A stretch of DNA of 64,000 bases from Myxococcales bacterium (GTDB lineage Bacteria; Myxococcota; Myxococcia; Myxococcales; Myxococcaceae), in the NCBI GenBank assembly GCA_030681895.1, contig JAUXRI010000266.1, positions 17,343-81,342 on the forward strand. The letters are read 5' to 3'. Made by a program: the position numbers and the translations under genes. Position 1 is the stretch's first letter, and every line of letters begins with the position of its first letter. Below are positions 21,913 through 30,813 of this stretch, piece after piece. Below the pieces are notes generated by a model. The model did no database searches. It was not told where the DNA came from and saw nothing but the letters and a program-made list of their open reading frames with translations.

Positions 21913-23349
21913 TCACCAGCTCTGGCGAACCGGCTTGCCCTCGTCGAACCCCGCCGCGCCCTGCACACCGATGAGGGCGTTCTGGTGGAGCTCCTCCAGC
22001 GTCGACGCTCCGGCATAGGTGCACGCGCTCTTCACGCCGGCGACGACGTGATCGATCAGGTCCTCGACGCCGGGCCGCTGTGGGTCGAGGTACATGCGCG
22101 AGGTGCTGATGCCCTCTTCGAACAGCTCCTTGCGCGCGCGCTCGAACAGCGAGTCCTTCTGCGTGCGGGCCTTCACGGCGCGCTGCGAGGCCATGCCGAA
22201 GTTCTCCTTGTAGAGCTTGCCGGCAGCGTCTTCGCGAATGTCGGCGGCGCTCTCGTAGGTTCCTGCGAACCAGGAGCCGATCATCACGGTGCCGGCACCA
22301 CCAGCGAGCGCGAGCGCGACGTCACGTGGGTGTCGAATGCCTCCATCGGCGCAGATGGACTTCCCGTGTTTCCGCGCCTCGGCGGCGCACTCGAGCACCG
22401 CCGAGAACTGCGGCCGGCCAACGCCAGTCATCATTCGAGTCGTGCACATCGCGCCCGGGCCGACGCCGACCTTGACGAGATCGACGCCAGCCTTGATCAG
22501 ATCCGCCGTGCCTTCGCGCGTGACCACGTTGCCAGCCATCACCGGCATCTTCGGGCTCAGCGCTCTGACGGCCTCGACCGCCTCGAGCATCTTGCGTTGG
22601 TGCCCGTGCGCGGCGTCGATGACGATCAGATCGATGCCCCACTCGAGGAGCGCCTTCGCGCGACCGATGACGTCACCGCTGATGCCGACGGCCGCCGCGA
22701 CCACCAGCTTCCCGGAGGCGTCGAGCGCGGGTTGATAGAGCGTGGAGCGAAGCGCGCCTTTGCGCGTCACCACCCCCACCAACGTCTTGCCGCGCAGCAC
22801 CGGCGCACACGTCAGCCGCTTCACCGCGAGGCGCTCGAACATCGTCTCGAGCGGTATGCCCTCTTCGAACGAGAGCAGCTCAGTCGACATCACGCGATGG
22901 AGCTGGGTGAAGCGGTCGTGCCCTTCAGCGTCGTGCTCAGTGAAGATGCCCACCGGCTCGTTCGCGTCGTTCACCACGATCACCACGCCGTGCGAGCGCT
23001 TGTGAATGAGGTTCAGCGCCTCTTGCAGCGTCTCGTGTGGCCGGAGCGTGATCGGCGTCTCGTAGATGGCGTGCCGCGACTTCACGTACGCGATGTTCTG
23101 CTGAACGATGTCGAGGGGAATGTCCTGCGGCAGCACCGCGATGCCGCCACGCCTCGCGACGGTCTCGGCCATTCGGCGCCCCGCCACCGCGGTCATGTTC
23201 GCGACGATGATCGGCGTGGTGAGCCCCGAGCCTGGCGGCGGGCGCAGATCGACCTCGTGGCGGGACCCGACCTCGGAGCGCGTCGGCGCCATGAAGACGT
23301 CGTTGTAGGTCAACTCGTGGAGCGGCGGCTTGTCGTCGAGGAAGCGCAT
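21913..23349 (-). CDS. GuaB1-type IMP dehydrogenase/GMP reductase family protein
   Basis: This 478-residue TIM-barrel enzyme has a pair of CBS domains inserted at about residues 95-210 (ITLRPHETLQEALNLIHKR ... LLSFEEGIPLETMFERLAVKRLTCAPV). The catalytic loop is GPGAMCTTRMMTGVG with Cys302. The start resembles the GuaB1 subfamily (LTYNDVFMAP) rather than canonical GuaB. GuaB1 of mycobacteria is reported as a GMP reductase regulated through its CBS domains, so conversion of GMP to IMP, controlled by purine nucleotides, is likely here. Straight IMP dehydrogenase activity cannot be excluded by eye. The V4R-like gene lies 27 bases upstream of it on the same strand. Confidence 0.88.
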   Translation of the reverse strand: MRFLDDKPPLHELTYNDVFMAPTRSEVGSRHEVDLRPPPGSGLTTPIIVANMTAVAGRRMAETVARRGGIAVLPQDIPLDIVQQNIAYVKSRHAIYETPITLRPHETLQEALNLIHKRSHGVVIVVNDANEPVGIFTEHDAEGHDRFTQLHRVMSTELLSFEEGIPLETMFERLAVKRLTCAPVLRGKTLVGVVTRKGALRSTLYQPALDASGKLVVAAAVGISGDVIGRAKALLEWGIDLIVIDAAHGHQRKMLEAVEAVRALSPKMPVMAGNVVTREGTADLIKAGVDLVKVGVGPGAMCTTRMMTGVGRPQFSAVLECAAEARKHGKSICADGGIRHPRDVALALAGGAGTVMIGSWFAGTYESAADIREDAAGKLYKENFGMASQRAVKARTQKDSLFERARKELFEEGISTSRMYLDPQRPGVEDLIDHVVAGVKSACTYAGASTLEELHQNALIGVQGAAGFDEGKPVRQSW

Positions 23350-23376
23350 GGAGGCGCAGACCGTACCACCAGCGTT

Positions 23377-23982
23377 TCAGTGGGGACTCATCACCGGCCA
23401 GCCGCCCATCCACAAGGGTTCGCCAGGGGCTCCTTCGACGACGAACTCACAGGTGTCGTCTCCCTCGAGCAGGCAGCGACGCTGGCTGATCGTCACGGCG
23501 ACCCCGAGCGCCCTGCCTCCTGCCTGCATGATGCCTTCGTCGAACTGGCAGAGGTGCGGCGTCGTCTTCTCGATGACGGCCAACGACTGCGCGAACTCGA
23601 GCACCCGCCAGCCGCCGATCGCAGTCCCACGATTGGCGCGGCGGTAGATCGCGTCTGCGCTGAACACGAGGTCGCCGATCGAGGCGGCGCGCGCCGGAAA
23701 GTGACGCCCATGCGACAGCATGAAGATGCTGCGCCCCATCGACGCCAGCGCGTCGGAACCAGCCCTCTCGTGGATCACGTCGGCGAGGGTCAGCAGCAGG
23801 TCGATCGGGTACCAGCCATGGGGATCGATGGTGCGAACCAGTGGCATCCAGTGCGAGCACAGCGTGGGCTCGGCGTCGCGGACGGCCTCGAAGACCGCGA
23901 TGATGTCGGAGCCGATCGTCTCGTGCCCTTTGCCGAGGTACCCCCTTGGCTGACGAATGGTGGACGAAGCGCGGGCGATCAC
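23377..23982 (-). CDS. V4R/HNOB-like small-ligand sensor domain protein
   Basis: The 201-residue single-domain protein is mostly helical in its first 120 residues. It ends in the pattern TPHLCQFDEGIMQAGGRALG ... RRCLLEGDDTCEFVVEG, which is how V4R and heme-NO-binding-related domains finish (C-x-F-x3-G, then C-x3-GD-x2-C-x-F). No output domain is attached, so it might act as a separate sensor or modulator. Conserved Cys residues could bind metal or heme; I cannot identify a heme-ligating His with confidence. The start GTG 23982 is the best available. It is divergent from rarA with 77 bases between. Confidence 0.55.
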   Translation of the reverse strand: MIARASSTIRQPRGYLGKGHETIGSDIIAVFEAVRDAEPTLCSHWMPLVRTIDPHGWYPIDLLLTLADVIHERAGSDALASMGRSIFMLSHGRHFPARAASIGDLVFSADAIYRRANRGTAIGGWRVLEFAQSLAVIEKTTPHLCQFDEGIMQAGGRALGVAVTISQRRCLLEGDDTCEFVVEGAPGEPLWMGGWPVMSPH

Positions 23983-24059
23983 GGCTGTTCGATGACGGCC
24001 CCACCCCCAGACCGCAAGCCGATGCTTGCGCGACCTACCCAGACCGCTACACCGCGCCG

Positions 24060-25385
24060 ATGGACCTGTTCGACCACGCTGCCGGCACCGAGGCCGCCGC
24101 CAGGGCGCCGCTCGCCGAGCGAATGCGGCCGCGCACCCTCGACGAGTACGTCGGGCAGGAGCACCTCACTGGCCCGGGCAAGCTGCTGCGTCGCGCGATC
24201 GAGATCGATCAGGTGCCGTCGATGGTGTTCTGGGGTCCTCCGGGCACGGGGAAGACGACGCTGGCGCGGGTGATCGCGAACGCAACCGGCGCGCACTTCG
24301 AGTCGGTCTCGGCGGTGCTGGCTGGCGTGAAAGACCTCCGCGAGGCCGTCGCGCGCGCTGAAGAGCGCTGGAAGCTCAACCGCAAACGCACCCTGCTCTT
24401 CGTCGACGAGATCCACCGCTTCAACAAGGGCCAGCAGGACGCGCTGCTCCCGCACGTCGAGAAGGGCACCCTCACGCTCCTGGGCGCGACGACCGAGAAC
24501 CCGTCGTTCGAGGTGAACGCCGCGCTGCTGTCACGAATGCGGGTGCTGACGCTGCGCGGTCTCGAAGAAGACGAACTGCGCGCGGTGTTGAGGCGAGCCA
24601 TCGACGACCCACGCGGGCTCGACAAGAAGGTGACCGTCGACGACGACGCGCTCGCCTTCATCGCGATGATGGCCGCAGGCGACGCACGACGGGCGCTCAC
24701 CGCGCTCGAGGTCGCTGCCCAGCACGGCGGCGCGCACGTCACGAAGCAGTCCGCAGAAGAGGCGATGCAGCAGCGCACCCTGCTCTACGACAGGAGCGGC
24801 GAAGAGCACTTCAACATCATCTCGGCCTTCATCAAGTCGATGCGCGCCTCCGATCCCGACGCCGCCGTGTACTGGCTCGCGCGCATGATCGAATCTGGCG
24901 AAGACGTGCGCTTCATCGTGCGTCGCATGGTGATCTTCGCGAGCGAAGACGTCGGCAACGCGGATCCGCGAGGGCTGCAGGTGGCCGTGTCGGCGCTCCA
25001 CGCGCTCGAGTTGATGGGCCTGCCCGAGGGCACGCTGCCGCTGACGCAGGCCGTGACGTACCTGGCGATGGCGCCGAAATCGAACACCGCGCTGACGACG
25101 TGGGCGAAGGCGCGTGAGGCCGTGATGAAGCACGGACCGTTGCCCGTCCCCATGCACCTGCGAAACGCGCCGACGAAGCTGATGAAGTCCATCGGCTACG
25201 GCTCGGGCTACCAATACCCTCACGACTTCGACGGCCACTTCGTGCCTGACAACGGCCTGCCCGAAGGGCTTCGTGGAGAGCGCTTCTACGAGCCGTCCGA
25301 GAACGGCGACGAGAAGGCGATGAAGGCGCGGCTCACTGAGTTGCGATCGTTGCGCACCCCGAAAGAACCGGGCAGTGACGGCTGA
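24060..25385 (+). CDS. rarA: Replication-associated recombination protein A (RarA/MgsA) AAA+ ATPase
   Basis: RarA is a clamp-loader-related AAA+ ATPase that acts at stalled replication forks. The 441 residues from ATG 24060 start MDLFDHAAG and include PLAERMRPRTLDEYVGQEHLTG, Walker A GPPGTGKTT (Lys65), Walker B LLFVDEIHRFNK, sensor 1 GATTENPSFEVN and a sensor 2 region (GDARRALTALE). The C-terminal tetramerisation domain is complete, with YGSGYQYPHDFDGHFV near its end. It is followed after 26 bases by an unrelated SDR gene. Confidence 0.95.
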   Translation: MDLFDHAAGTEAAARAPLAERMRPRTLDEYVGQEHLTGPGKLLRRAIEIDQVPSMVFWGPPGTGKTTLARVIANATGAHFESVSAVLAGVKDLREAVARAEERWKLNRKRTLLFVDEIHRFNKGQQDALLPHVEKGTLTLLGATTENPSFEVNAALLSRMRVLTLRGLEEDELRAVLRRAIDDPRGLDKKVTVDDDALAFIAMMAAGDARRALTALEVAAQHGGAHVTKQSAEEAMQQRTLLYDRSGEEHFNIISAFIKSMRASDPDAAVYWLARMIESGEDVRFIVRRMVIFASEDVGNADPRGLQVAVSALHALELMGLPEGTLPLTQAVTYLAMAPKSNTALTTWAKAREAVMKHGPLPVPMHLRNAPTKLMKSIGYGSGYQYPHDFDGHFVPDNGLPEGLRGERFYEPSENGDEKAMKARLTELRSLRTPKEPGSDG

Positions 25386-25411
25386 CACGACTTTCTGAAA
25401 GGCACCTCGAC

Positions 25412-26182
25412 ATGACGACCCCGCTCATCCAGCTCACCGACAAGGTTGCGCTCATCACCGGCGCCTCGCGCGGCATCGGAGAGGCCATCGCCCTCGCTTT
25501 CGCCAACGCCGGAGCGAAGGTCATCCTCGCGGCCCGCAAGCCCGACGCGCTCGAGTCGGTTGCGGCCGCCATCGTGAAGGCCGGAGGCCAGGCGCTCGCG
25601 GTGCCGGCCCACACCGGGAAGCTCGAAGACGTGAAGCGGCTCGTCGCTGCCGGCGTGGAGCGCTTCGGGAAGATCGACGTGCTGGTGAACAACGCCGCGA
25701 CGAACCCCTTCTTCGGCCCGATGCTGGACATCGAAGACGCCGCCTTCGACAAGACGTTCGAGGTGAACGTGAAGGGCTACTTCTGGCTCTCGCGCGAGGT
25801 CGCCCAGCACCTGCAGGCGCGCAACGCGAAGGGCTCGATCATCAACGTCGCCAGCGTCGCCGGGCTCTCGGCCGCGCCGATGCAGGGCGTCTACGGAATG
25901 ACGAAGGCTGCGGTGATCTCGATGACGAAGACCTTCGCCGCCGAGCTGGGCGCGTCGGGCATTCGCGTCAACGCCATCGCGCCCGGGCTCGTCGAGACGA
26001 AGTTCGCCTCGGCCCTCACCTCGAATGAAGACATCTTGAAGCTGGTGACGAACCGCACGCCGCTGGGCCGCCACGCTCAACCCGAGGAGATCGCCGGCGC
26101 CGCGCTGTACCTCGCGTCCGATGCCTCGAGCTTCACCACGGGCCAGACCCTCGTGGTCGACGGCGGGTTCACCATCAGCTGA
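25412..26182 (+). CDS. SDR-family NAD(P)-dependent oxidoreductase
   Basis: The 256-residue classical short-chain dehydrogenase has the TGASRGIG nucleotide-binding loop (about residue 17-24), NNAAT, the catalytic Ser in NVASVAG, and YGMTK (Tyr and Lys). It ends with the usual GQTLVVDGGF strand. Overall it looks like the DHRS4/FabG-like group; a preference for NADP is suggested by the AARKPD segment after beta-2. Substrate is unknown. It follows rarA closely and precedes the FGGY kinase by 71 bases. Confidence 0.9.
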   Translation: MTTPLIQLTDKVALITGASRGIGEAIALAFANAGAKVILAARKPDALESVAAAIVKAGGQALAVPAHTGKLEDVKRLVAAGVERFGKIDVLVNNAATNPFFGPMLDIEDAAFDKTFEVNVKGYFWLSREVAQHLQARNAKGSIINVASVAGLSAAPMQGVYGMTKAAVISMTKTFAAELGASGIRVNAIAPGLVETKFASALTSNEDILKLVTNRTPLGRHAQPEEIAGAALYLASDASSFTTGQTLVVDGGFTIS

Positions 26183-26253
26183 AACCTCCCGCGCGGAATC
26201 CGAGGGTGCGGACGGTGGCAGGCGGTTAGCAGGTGTGCCAGCACGCCCCTCTC

Positions 26254-27798
26254 ATGTCCGACGCCACCATCCTCGCCTTCGATCTCGGCACCTCGGGCCT
26301 CAAGGCTGCGGTCATCTCATCGCGCGCGGCGGTGGTGGACAGTGAGGTCGTCCCGCTCGACGTGACGTTGCTCCCCGGCGGTGGTGCGGAGCAGCGACCG
26401 GCCGACTGGTGGGCTGCGATGGTGAAGGCGGCCACGGCGCTGTGGGCGCGCGGCGCCGCAAAAGCGGAGCACGTCGTCGGCATCGCGCTCTCGTCTCAGT
26501 GGGGCGGCACGGTCGCCGTCGATCGCCAGGGCACGCCGCTCCGCCCCGCGCTGATCTGGATGGACTCGCGTGGCCGCGACGAATCACGACGGCTCGCCGG
26601 TGGCTTTCCTTCGATCGACGGCTACGGCGCGTTCAAGGCGCTCAGCTGGATCAGGAAGACGGGCGGAGTGCCGAGCCTCTCGGGGAAAGATCCCGTCGGC
26701 CACATCGCCTGGCTCAAGCGGCACGAGCGCGCGACGTACGACGCGACGCACTGCTTCCTCGAGCCGAAGGACTGGGTGAACCTGAAGCTGACCGGCCGCG
26801 CGGCTGCGAGCTTCGACTCCATCGTCCTCCACTGGGCGACCGACAACCGCGACATCAACGCGATCCGGTACGACGACGCGATGCTGAAGCTGGCCGAGCT
26901 CGAGCGCGCGAAGCTGCCCGAGCTGATCCCCGCGGCTTCGATCGTCGGCGAGCTCACCAGGGAGGCGGCTGCTGCGCTCGGCCTCTCGACGAAGGTGAAG
27001 GTGGCGAGCGGCGCCGCCGACATGCACACCGCGGCGATCGGCGCCGGCACCGTCGCTGACTACGAGGCGCACCTGTGCCTCGGAACCTCGTCGTGGCTGC
27101 TCGCGCACGTGCCGTTCAAGAAGGCCGACCTCGCGCACAACATGGCGTCGCTCCCGGCGGCGATCCCCGGCCGGTACCTCTTCTGCAACGAGCAGGAGTC
27201 AGCCGCCGGTGGCCTCAAGTTCGTCGCCGAGACCCTGCTCAAGCGCACCGACTACCTCGCGATGTTCGACGAAGCCGAGCAGGCGCCTGCCGGCAGTGAC
27301 GGCCTCACCTGGCTCCCGTGGCTTCATGGAGAGCGCTCACCGGTCGACGACTCGAAGGTGCGCGGCGGCTTCGCGGGCCTCTCGCTCGGGCACGAGCAAC
27401 GCCACGTCATTCGCGCCGTGCTCGAGGGCGTCGCGTTCAACACCCGGTGGCTCCAGATGCACCTCGAGACCAACCTCGGCCGGCAGCTCGCGGCGGTGAC
27501 CGTCGTCGGTGGTGGCGCGCGCTCTCCACTGTGGTGCCAGATTCACGCTGACGTGCTCGGCCGGCCCGTGAAGCAGGCCGAGGCCCCGCAGATGACGAAC
27601 GCTCGCGGCGCCGGTGCGCTCGGGCTCGTCGCCCTCGGTCTGCTCTCCTGGAGTGACGTGCACGCACTCGTGCCGATCGCGAAGACCTTCGAGCCCAGGC
27701 GCGAGTTCAAGAACCTCTACGACGACCGTTTCGAGCAGTTTCTGCTCGAGTTCAAACACCGCCAGGCGATGGGGCGGCGATTCATGGGTGGACACTGA
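26254..27798 (+). CDS. FGGY-family carbohydrate (xylulokinase-like) kinase
   Basis: These kinases phosphorylate sugars or polyols with ATP. The 514 residues from ATG 26254 begin with the phosphate-binding loop AFDLGTSGLKAAV. They contain GIALSSQWGGTVAVDRQG, WMDSRGRDESRR, and ASGAADMHTAAIGAG, which carries the acidic residue at the catalytic base position. The second ATP-binding signature is VTVVGGGARSPLWCQIHADVLGRPV. It is most like xylulokinases, but FGGY substrate range is wide and no pentose genes are nearby. Its stop is two bases before the S1P-lyase homologue's ATG, so the two are surely co-translated. Confidence 0.88.
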   Translation: MSDATILAFDLGTSGLKAAVISSRAAVVDSEVVPLDVTLLPGGGAEQRPADWWAAMVKAATALWARGAAKAEHVVGIALSSQWGGTVAVDRQGTPLRPALIWMDSRGRDESRRLAGGFPSIDGYGAFKALSWIRKTGGVPSLSGKDPVGHIAWLKRHERATYDATHCFLEPKDWVNLKLTGRAAASFDSIVLHWATDNRDINAIRYDDAMLKLAELERAKLPELIPAASIVGELTREAAAALGLSTKVKVASGAADMHTAAIGAGTVADYEAHLCLGTSSWLLAHVPFKKADLAHNMASLPAAIPGRYLFCNEQESAAGGLKFVAETLLKRTDYLAMFDEAEQAPAGSDGLTWLPWLHGERSPVDDSKVRGGFAGLSLGHEQRHVIRAVLEGVAFNTRWLQMHLETNLGRQLAAVTVVGGGARSPLWCQIHADVLGRPVKQAEAPQMTNARGAGALGLVALGLLSWSDVHALVPIAKTFEPRREFKNLYDDRFEQFLLEFKHRQAMGRRFMGGH

Positions 27799-27800
27799 CG

Positions 27801-29321
27801 ATGGATATTCCGAACGCTGCGCAAGCCGTCCTCTCCCGCCTGCCGAAGGGTGTCGCGCGACGCCTCGAGGTGGTGCTCGACAAGCTGCCGATCGTCGGCG
27901 ACATGGTGCGGGCCGAGAAGAAGAAGCTCGCCGAGTCGATGCGCGAGTCGGTGAGAAAACACCGGCCCACCGAGCTGAAGTTCGACGCCCTGCCGCGTGA
28001 GGGCCTGTCGCAGGAGCTGATCCTCGAGACGCTCCGCACCCTCTCGACCCGCGAGTCGCCGATGTGGCGCGAGGGCCGCGTCTCGGGCGGGGTCTACCAT
28101 GGTGACGAGCAGCACCTGCGCTTCCTCAACGAGGTGTACGCGCTGTACTCGCAGGCCAACCCGTTGCACGCCGACGTGTGGCCCTCGGTGGCGCGGTTCG
28201 AGGCCGACCTCGTCGCGTTCACCGCGAAGCTGATGGGCGGCGACGCGCACCTCGAGGACGACGAGCAGGTCGTCTGCGGAACGCTCTCGTCCGGCGGCAC
28301 CGAGAGCATCATGTTGGCGATGAAGGCGTACCGCGATCACGCGCGCGCCACGCGAGGCATCAAGCAGGGCAACATCGTCGCTCCCGTCTCGGCGCACCCG
28401 GCGTTCGACAAGGCCGCGCACACCATGGGCGTCGAGATGCGCCGCGTGCCGGTCGATGGAGACGGCCGCGCCAACGTGGCCGCGATGAAGGCCGCGGTCG
28501 ATGGGTCGACGCTCGTGATGATCGGCTCGGCGGTCTCGTTTCCTCACGGCGTCATCGACCCGATCGAAGAGCTCTCGGAGTTCGCGCGCGCCAAGGGCAT
28601 CGGCTTTCACACCGACGGCTGTCTGGGCGGCTTCATCCTCGCGTTCGCGGCCGAGGCCGGCTTCCCGGCGCCGAAGTTCGACTTCTCGCTGCCGGGCGTG
28701 ACGTCGATGTCGAACGACACGCACAAGTTCGGCTACGCGGCGAAGGGCAGCTCGGTGGTGCTGTATCGGGGGCGTGCGCTGCGCCGGCACCAGTACTTCA
28801 CGACGCCGGAGTGGACGGGCGGCCTCTACGTGACGCCCGGCTTCGCAGGCAGCCGGCCCGGAGCGCTCATCGCGTCGGCGTGGGCAGCGATGGTGTCACT
28901 CGGTCACGACGGCTACGTGAAGCACACGCGCGCGGTGCTCGAGACGGCGAGAGCGATTCGCAAGTCGATCGAGGCGATTCCCCAGCTGCGCATCATCGGA
29001 GATCCGCTGTGGGTGATCGCGTTCAAGTCCGACGTCATCGACGTGTACCGGGTGCTCGACGAGATGGCGAAGCGGGGGTGGAGCCTCAACGGCCTCCAGC
29101 ACCCTGCCGCGGTGCACCTGTGCGTGACGCTGCGCCACACCCAGCCCGGCGTCGCGGAGAAGTTCGCCGCTGACCTGCGGGCCTCGGTCGAAGCCGTGCG
29201 CGACACGCCACCCGCGAAGGACGGCATGGCCCCGGTCTATGGCCTGGCCTCGTCGCTGCCGTTCAAGGGCATGGTCAGCGACATGCTCTGCTCGTACGTC
29301 GACGCGCTCTACGACGCCTGA
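27801..29321 (+). CDS. Sphingosine-1-phosphate lyase-like PLP-dependent enzyme
   Basis: The 506-residue protein matches sphingosine-1-phosphate lyase far beyond a generic decarboxylase. It has the LPREGLSQELILETL and VSGGVYHG stretches, YSQANPLHADVWPSV, SSGGTESIMLAMKAYR, HTDGCLGGFILAF, and the PLP lysine Lys309 in NDTHKFGYAAKGSS. Known family members split phosphorylated long-chain bases into phosphoethanolamine and a fatty aldehyde. Unlike the eukaryotic enzyme no strong membrane anchor is seen, although residues 1-40 are amphipathic. The natural substrate might be a bacterial sphingoid base phosphate, but a different beta-hydroxy amine phosphate is possible. It is coupled to an FGGY kinase. 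Confidence 0.85.
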   Translation: MDIPNAAQAVLSRLPKGVARRLEVVLDKLPIVGDMVRAEKKKLAESMRESVRKHRPTELKFDALPREGLSQELILETLRTLSTRESPMWREGRVSGGVYHGDEQHLRFLNEVYALYSQANPLHADVWPSVARFEADLVAFTAKLMGGDAHLEDDEQVVCGTLSSGGTESIMLAMKAYRDHARATRGIKQGNIVAPVSAHPAFDKAAHTMGVEMRRVPVDGDGRANVAAMKAAVDGSTLVMIGSAVSFPHGVIDPIEELSEFARAKGIGFHTDGCLGGFILAFAAEAGFPAPKFDFSLPGVTSMSNDTHKFGYAAKGSSVVLYRGRALRRHQYFTTPEWTGGLYVTPGFAGSRPGALIASAWAAMVSLGHDGYVKHTRAVLETARAIRKSIEAIPQLRIIGDPLWVIAFKSDVIDVYRVLDEMAKRGWSLNGLQHPAAVHLCVTLRHTQPGVAEKFAADLRASVEAVRDTPPAKDGMAPVYGLASSLPFKGMVSDMLCSYVDALYDA

Positions 29322-29328
29322 GGCGTCA

Positions 29329-30813
29329 TCACATCGACAGCTCGCCCGTGTCGGGCCCGTCATCGAACTCGTCGTCCTCGCCCTCACCCTTCTTCATGGT
29401 GCGGCCGGCGACCTCGTACTGCTTGAGCAGGCGACGGAAGTTGGAGCGATCGACTCCGGCGGCCCGCGCGGCGCTCGACACGTTGCCCGCCGACTTCTCG
29501 AGCAGCGCCGAGAGGTAGCGGCGTTCGAAGGCGCGCATCGCGAGCTTCTTCGCCTGGGCGTACGGCAGGTGGGCCAGGCTGAACAGCTCGACGTCGGCGC
29601 CGCCCTTCTGGTTGCTGCGGATCTCGGCGGGCAGGTCCTCGAGATCGATCTGCTCGGTCGCGCTGAGCACCACGGCGCGCTCGATGACGTTCTCGAGCTC
29701 ACGCACGTTTCCGATCCACCGCGCGGTCGTCAGGGCCTCCATGGCGCCCGTCGAGATGACGCTGAGCTTCTTGCCCATCTTGTCCGCGTAGATGCGCAGG
29801 AAGTGGCTTGCGAGGAGCGGAATGTCCTCCGGCCGCTCACGAAGCGAGGGCAGCTGCACCGAGATGACGTTCAGGCGGTAGAAGAGATCTTCGCGGAACC
29901 TGCCCTGCTCCTTCGCCTTGGTGAGGTCGACGTTGGTGGCCGCGATGACGCGCACGTCGACCTTGAGGGTGTCGTTGGCGCCGACCCGCTTGACCTCACC
30001 CTCCTGCAGCACGCGGAGCAACCGCACTTGCGTCGCCGCTGGGATATCGCCCATCACGTCGAGGAAGATGGTGCCGCCGTCGGCCGCTTCGAAGAGGCCC
30101 TTCTTGTTGGCGGTCGCGCCGGTGAACGAGCCCTTCATGTGCCCGAACAGCTCGCTCTCGAGCAGGGTGTCGGTGAGGGCCGAACAGTTGACCGCGACGA
30201 AGGGCTTGTCCTTGCGCGGGCTGCGGTAGTGAATCGCGCGCGCCACCAATTCCTTACCGGTGCCGCTCTCGCCCTGGATGAGGACGGTGGCGGTCGAGTA
30301 GCTCACCGTCTCGACGAGCTTGAACACCGAGCGCATCTGCTGCGACTGGCCGACGAGGTCTTCGAACTGGTTCTTGAAGTTGAGCGCCTCTTCGAGGAAC
30401 CGCGTGCGATCGCGCAGGGCCTTCTTCTCGGCGGCGCGCGCGACGGCGAGCGAGAGCACGTCGATGTTCTCGAACGGCTTGGTCAGGTAGTCGTAGGCGC
30501 CGGCCTTCACCGCCTCGACGGCCGTCTCGACGGTCGCGAAGGCCGTCATCATGATGACCTCGACGTCAGGCCGGCTCTGCTTGAAGGCCTTGAGCAGGTC
30601 CATGCCCGAGAGGTTGGGCATCTTGATGTCGAGCACGGCTACGTCGAACGAGGGATCCTTGGCGGCCGAGAGCCCTTCGACGGCGTCGTCGATGGCGACC
30701 ACCGTATAGCCCTCACGGCTCAGGATCTCGGACGCTGCGCGAAGGACGATCTTGTCATCGTCGACGACGAGGACCTTGGCCTTCTTGATCACGACAGGTT
30801 GAGTGACGCTCAT
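29329..30813 (-). CDS. NtrC-family sigma-54-dependent response regulator
   Basis: The 494-residue protein has three domains. The receiver (1-125) has the acidic pair in VVDDDK and phospho-acceptor Asp62 in VLDIKMP. The AAA+ domain (about 150-385) has Walker A GESGTGKE and the sigma-54 contact loop as GSFTGA instead of the usual GAFTGA. A Fis-type helix-turn-helix ends it (GNVSSAARAAGVDRSNFRRLLKQ), followed by an acidic tail. It activates sigma-54 promoters after phosphorylation. It overlaps the upstream hybrid kinase gene by ATGA, so that kinase is its partner. Target genes are not evident. Confidence 0.95.
   Translation of the reverse strand: MSVTQPVVIKKAKVLVVDDDKIVLRAASEILSREGYTVVAIDDAVEGLSAAKDPSFDVAVLDIKMPNLSGMDLLKAFKQSRPDVEVIMMTAFATVETAVEAVKAGAYDYLTKPFENIDVLSLAVARAAEKKALRDRTRFLEEALNFKNQFEDLVGQSQQMRSVFKLVETVSYSTATVLIQGESGTGKELVARAIHYRSPRKDKPFVAVNCSALTDTLLESELFGHMKGSFTGATANKKGLFEAADGGTIFLDVMGDIPAATQVRLLRVLQEGEVKRVGANDTLKVDVRVIAATNVDLTKAKEQGRFREDLFYRLNVISVQLPSLRERPEDIPLLASHFLRIYADKMGKKLSVISTGAMEALTTARWIGNVRELENVIERAVVLSATEQIDLEDLPAEIRSNQKGGADVELFSLAHLPYAQAKKLAMRAFERRYLSALLEKSAGNVSSAARAAGVDRSNFRRLLKQYEVAGRTMKKGEGEDDEFDDGPDTGELSM

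Noticed and set aside
26221..26250. TTAGCAGGTGTGCC before the FGGY kinase as another copy of the 16-bp repeat
   Set aside because: Only the first six bases match the array unit; the conserved GCAACYCTGC core is absent.
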